A stretch of DNA of 64,000 nucleotides from Anaerolinea thermolimosa. GTDB lineage: Bacteria; Chloroflexota; Anaerolineae; Anaerolineales; Anaerolineaceae. Every line of letters starts with the position of its first letter. The first letter of the stretch is position 1. The notes under the pieces are model-generated. The model was not told where the DNA came from. It did no database searches and saw nothing but the letters and a program-made list of their open reading frames with translations. A program made the position numbers and the translations under genes. The stretch is from positions 1,815,150 to 1,879,149 of the forward strand of contig NZ_DF967965.1 in NCBI RefSeq assembly GCF_001050195.2, read 5' to 3'. Positions 61,321-64,000 of the stretch are shown piece by piece.

Positions 61321-62535
61321 ATGACCAGCAGCCTGAAATATACCCAGCCAGTCAATGCTCCCATATCCCAGCTCTTCCGCGCCTTTACCAATGCCACAGC
61401 TCTGCGCGAATGGCTGTGTGATATCGCTACGGTCGAACCTAAAGCCGGTGGGCGTTTTTACATCGCCTGGCACAATGGTTATTACGTATGCGGTGAATTT
61501 ACTTCCATCGAACCCCAGCATCAGATATTCTGGACATGGCATGGCCGGAATGAGCCTGCACCGACCCGGGTTGAAATAACTCTCCAGAATTCAGGCGAGC
61601 GTTCCACCCTCCTCACCTTGGAGCATCTTGGTCTGGGCAACACAACGAAATGGGAAAAAGCCCGTGAAGAAATAGCTCGCGGATGGACCAATGCTATTAA
61701 AAACCTGGTTTCGGTTCTAGAACAGGGGCCAGATCTTCGGATTATCAATCGTCCCATGCTTGGTGTTTCCTTTGGTGAATTTGACGCTCGGCGGGCTGCC
61801 ATGCTGGGTATACCTGTTGAGACCGGTATGCGAATCGAGGGAGTTTTTGAAGGGTTTTCGGCTCAGAAAGCCGGGCTGATGAAAAACGATGTTTTAATCA
61901 CCCTGGGAGGACACCCCTGCAACGATTTTCCAGGTGTCCTCCGCATTCTTGAAAAATACCAGGCCGGTGATGCACTCGAAGTGGTTTTCTATCGAGGAGC
62001 CGAAAAAAAACAACTGCTCCTCGAGCTGTCTCGCCGTCCGCTCCCAAAAATCCCCTCCACCCCGCAAGCCTTAAGCCAGGCAGTTCAATCCCTTTATACC
62101 CGTGCCAATGACATGCTTGAAGAAGCCCTCCAGAATGTTTCAGAGTCAGAGGCTGAATTTAAACCCGCACCTGAGGAATGGTCGATTAAAGAAGTCATTG
62201 CCCACCTCATTCATGTCGAGCGCGACACTCAGGCTTATATCAACGATGTCGTCTTCAGCCAGGAGCGGGTCAGTGATGGTTACTCTGACAACCTGAATGC
62301 CAGGGTAGCTGCAACTGCCAGCGTTTTTCGAACCATCGCTTATCTTCTGGATGAGCTTAAAAGAGCAGAAGACGAAACGATCTTCCTCCTGCGCGAGCTT
62401 CCCGAGAATTTTGTGGCCAACAAAGGTAGCTTCTGGCGACTGGCCTTTCAACTCCTTCAACTGGAGTTTCCCGCTCACACCCAGGAGCATGTTGACCAAA
62501 TTCGCGCGAACCTGAAAGCCGCCCGGACGGGTTAG
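61321..62535 (+). CDS. AHSA1/SRPBCC-PDZ-DinB three-domain fusion protein
   Basis: A 404-aa cytoplasmic protein with no signal peptide. Residues 1-145 form an AHSA1-type SRPBCC ligand-binding fold (VNAPISQLFRAFT, ALREWLCD, GWTNAIKNLVSVLE). Residues 150-235 are a PDZ domain (GMRIEGVFEGFSAQKAGL, NDVLITLGG). Residues 250-400 are DinB-like, with EWSIKEVIAHLIHVE and the C-terminal HTQEHVDQI supplying the His residues of a metal site. I know of no described protein with this order. No catalytic function can be named. Confidence 0.78.
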   Translation: MTSSLKYTQPVNAPISQLFRAFTNATALREWLCDIATVEPKAGGRFYIAWHNGYYVCGEFTSIEPQHQIFWTWHGRNEPAPTRVEITLQNSGERSTLLTLEHLGLGNTTKWEKAREEIARGWTNAIKNLVSVLEQGPDLRIINRPMLGVSFGEFDARRAAMLGIPVETGMRIEGVFEGFSAQKAGLMKNDVLITLGGHPCNDFPGVLRILEKYQAGDALEVVFYRGAEKKQLLLELSRRPLPKIPSTPQALSQAVQSLYTRANDMLEEALQNVSESEAEFKPAPEEWSIKEVIAHLIHVERDTQAYINDVVFSQERVSDGYSDNLNARVAATASVFRTIAYLLDELKRAEDETIFLLRELPENFVANKGSFWRLAFQLLQLEFPAHTQEHVDQIRANLKAARTG

Positions 62536-62544
62536 TACACTTCC

Positions 62545-63339
62545 TCATCCCGCGAGCTCCCGCATCACCTTTAAGGCCTGCTGACTCTCTGGTTCAAAGT
62601 TTACATATCCTGCCTCCAGACTTACCCGGCCGGTATATCCACTCTGGATTAACGCCTCGAAAAAGGCTCGCCCCGTCTCATCAATAACAGCAGGGAAAGT
62701 TCTTCGGTTTGGTTCAGCAAAATGTGCATGAGCTACCCATTCGCGTGCTGTCCGAGCCACCCCAAAATCCTCATTCTCTTTTACCATGTGGTAAATATCA
62801 AGCAACAGGCGCACAGAAGGGTGATCAACCAGTCTGGCCAGGGCAAATCCCTCGGCCGCGGTATGAATAAGGTTCGTTTCATCTCGGTTAAGCGGTTCAA
62901 TCGCAATCACAATTCCAAAACGCCGCGCAATTTCTCCCGCTGAGCGTAACATCTCCACCAGTTGAACCCAGGCCTGTTCTTTTGGAAACCCCTCAGGCAC
63001 CCGGCGAGCGCCACCACTTCCAAACACTACCACCTGTACCCCCAACTGGCCAGCCCTGCCAAGTGCATGTTCCAGATAATCTTTTACCGCCTGACGATTC
63101 ACTTCCGCACCTGTGAGCCTTAAAGTTCCGGGGAAGAAAAGGTTACAGGCCTCACACACCATTCCACTGCCCTTTAATTTCCTGACGGCCTCTGAAAAAT
63201 CCTCTTCACTCAAGCCCGCCAGTGTGGAAAGCGGCCATTCTACATAATCAAATCCAACGTGTCTGGCCAGGGATAAAAAATCAAATTCGTGACCATTCGC
63301 ATTTTTTCCACTCAAAAAACCACAAATTCCCAGTTTCAT
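62545..63339 (-). CDS. Sugar phosphate isomerase/epimerase-like TIM-barrel protein
   Basis: A 264-aa AP-endonuclease-2-fold barrel. Metal-ligand segments: IAIEPLNRDETN (Glu), LLLDIYHM (Asp, His), VAHAHFAEPNR (His), VSLEAGY (Glu). Relatives are hydroxypyruvate isomerase, IolE and tagatose epimerases. Substrate unknown. GGAGGTGAGAGG before the ATG. Confidence 0.85.
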   Translation of the reverse strand: MKLGICGFLSGKNANGHEFDFLSLARHVGFDYVEWPLSTLAGLSEEDFSEAVRKLKGSGMVCEACNLFFPGTLRLTGAEVNRQAVKDYLEHALGRAGQLGVQVVVFGSGGARRVPEGFPKEQAWVQLVEMLRSAGEIARRFGIVIAIEPLNRDETNLIHTAAEGFALARLVDHPSVRLLLDIYHMVKENEDFGVARTAREWVAHAHFAEPNRRTFPAVIDETGRAFFEALIQSGYTGRVSLEAGYVNFEPESQQALKVMRELAG

Positions 63340-63375
63340 TTCCTCTCACCTCCTCCCGACTTGCTTCACTGACGC

Positions 63376-64000
63376 TTAATTCCCTGATAGTCTTTTTAGA
63401 GCATCCATTACTTCAGGCTGGTCGGGCTGAATTCGTAGAGAAACCAGATAAGCATTTCGCGCCAGATTCTTTTCGCCCCTTTCACTGCGCCACCCGGCCC
63501 AGGTGTTCAACTCCTCCTCAATCCGGGCAGTTTGTTTCAACACCTGTGCTGCTTCCACAGATTGACCATTCCAGGTATAAGCCAACCCCAGCGCCTTGAT
63601 TATTGCCGGGTTTGCCGGGTCGGCTCTCACAGCGGCTTCAAATTCACTGACCGCTTCAGGAAAACGTTCTTCGTCTTCTAAAATCATTCCAAGATAAAAA
63701 TGTGCGCTCCGTTGGTTCTCTCTCCGAAAGACTGAGTCTCTCAATAAGCGCTCGGCCTGGCTTTTCCAATTTACCCTTTCTACCTCCGATACCCCGGGTT
63801 GTAATTCAGCCCTCATATAACGCAACACCCCCATATTACCATCCCAGGTGGCACGATCCAGCGGTATAACCAAAGCCATGATGCCCCAGAAGAGAACAGG
63901 GAAGACGAAAGGAATCCACGTTCTCGATCTGGATACAGGTTCCAGGTTCTTCAAACGTCCGACGATTAATCCAGCCAGCAGGAAAAAGGGAAACCAGCAC
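63376..64000 (-). CDS. Membrane protein with C-terminal TPR repeats, 5' end missing
   Basis: The frame is open to the window edge, so the gene starts outside. The visible 207 residues begin with a hydrophobic helix (FPFFLLAGLIVG), a basic linker, a second helix (FVFPVLFWGIMALVI), and then two or three TPR-like units (HFYLGMILEDEERFPEAVSEF, AIIKALGLAYTWNGQSVEAAQ, AYLVSLRIQPDQPEVMDAL). O-antigen-ligase-type proteins often end this way, but the diagnostic part is not visible. A TTG at 63954 is an unlikely internal start. Confidence 0.55.
   Translation of the reverse strand, partial: CWFPFFLLAGLIVGRLKNLEPVSRSRTWIPFVFPVLFWGIMALVIPLDRATWDGNMGVLRYMRAELQPGVSEVERVNWKSQAERLLRDSVFRRENQRSAHFYLGMILEDEERFPEAVSEFEAAVRADPANPAIIKALGLAYTWNGQSVEAAQVLKQTARIEEELNTWAGWRSERGEKNLARNAYLVSLRIQPDQPEVMDALKRLSGN

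Overview
The window reads as a chromosomal segment of an anaerobic or facultative, probably moderately thermophilic bacterium. The nearest match from memory is the Anaerolineae (Chloroflexota). This rests on the gene mix (group 3-type [NiFe] hydrogenase, DUF6259 and GH29 sugar enzymes, DUF6062, many lipoproteins and secreted proteins), on medium GC content, and on several genes that appear to be leaderless. Taxonomy is an inference; no marker gene was searched. I see no insertion sequence, prophage, CRISPR array or plasmid feature.

Layout. 0-8 kb: mreC (partial) and mreB, then a divergent hydrogenase operon (HoxU/NuoG-like fusion, HoxY, HoxH, maturation protease) and prfA-prmC. 8-16.5 kb: a VIT/VWA surface protein, cydDC diverging from a UbiB-type kinase, and a creatininase-family enzyme. 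16.6-20 kb: leuS behind a T-box leader with specifier CTC, preceded on the same strand by two tRNA-Ala genes. 20-25 kb: an Fe-S aldo/keto reductase, a DUF218 protein, and a DUF6259-type glycosidase carrying a perfect 363-bp in-frame tandem duplication. 25-29.6 kb: the copper module csoR-copZ-copA, a universal stress protein, tRNA-Arg(TCG) and DoxX. 29.6-37.2 kb: a two-component system divergent from a MacAB-like exporter with a lipoprotein, then DUF4405 membrane proteins. 37-46 kb: a secreted propeller protein, Sua5, a GNAT-like protein, a large subtilase behind an unclassified structured leader, and a small lipoprotein. 46-50 kb: a co-directional sugar operon (GH29 fucosidase, SDR, PfkB kinase, class V aminotransferase).

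50.4-56.6 kb is the most striking part. Three fluoride riboswitches (crcB motif), each with an aptamer pseudoknot and an overlapping intrinsic terminator, lie within 6.2 kb. They precede a DUF6062 gene, enolase, and a pair of MutS-like ATPase genes. No fluoride exporter (CrcB/Fluc or CLC-F) is encoded in the window. The arrangement suggests a fluoride-response island built from a target enzyme and proteins of unknown role rather than from efflux.

56.7-64 kb: a cold-shock protein with a long leader, a DUF218 protein with PatB, an rRNA-type methyltransferase with ProC, an unusual AHSA1-PDZ-DinB fusion, a sugar isomerase, and the 3' end of a membrane/TPR gene cut by the window edge.
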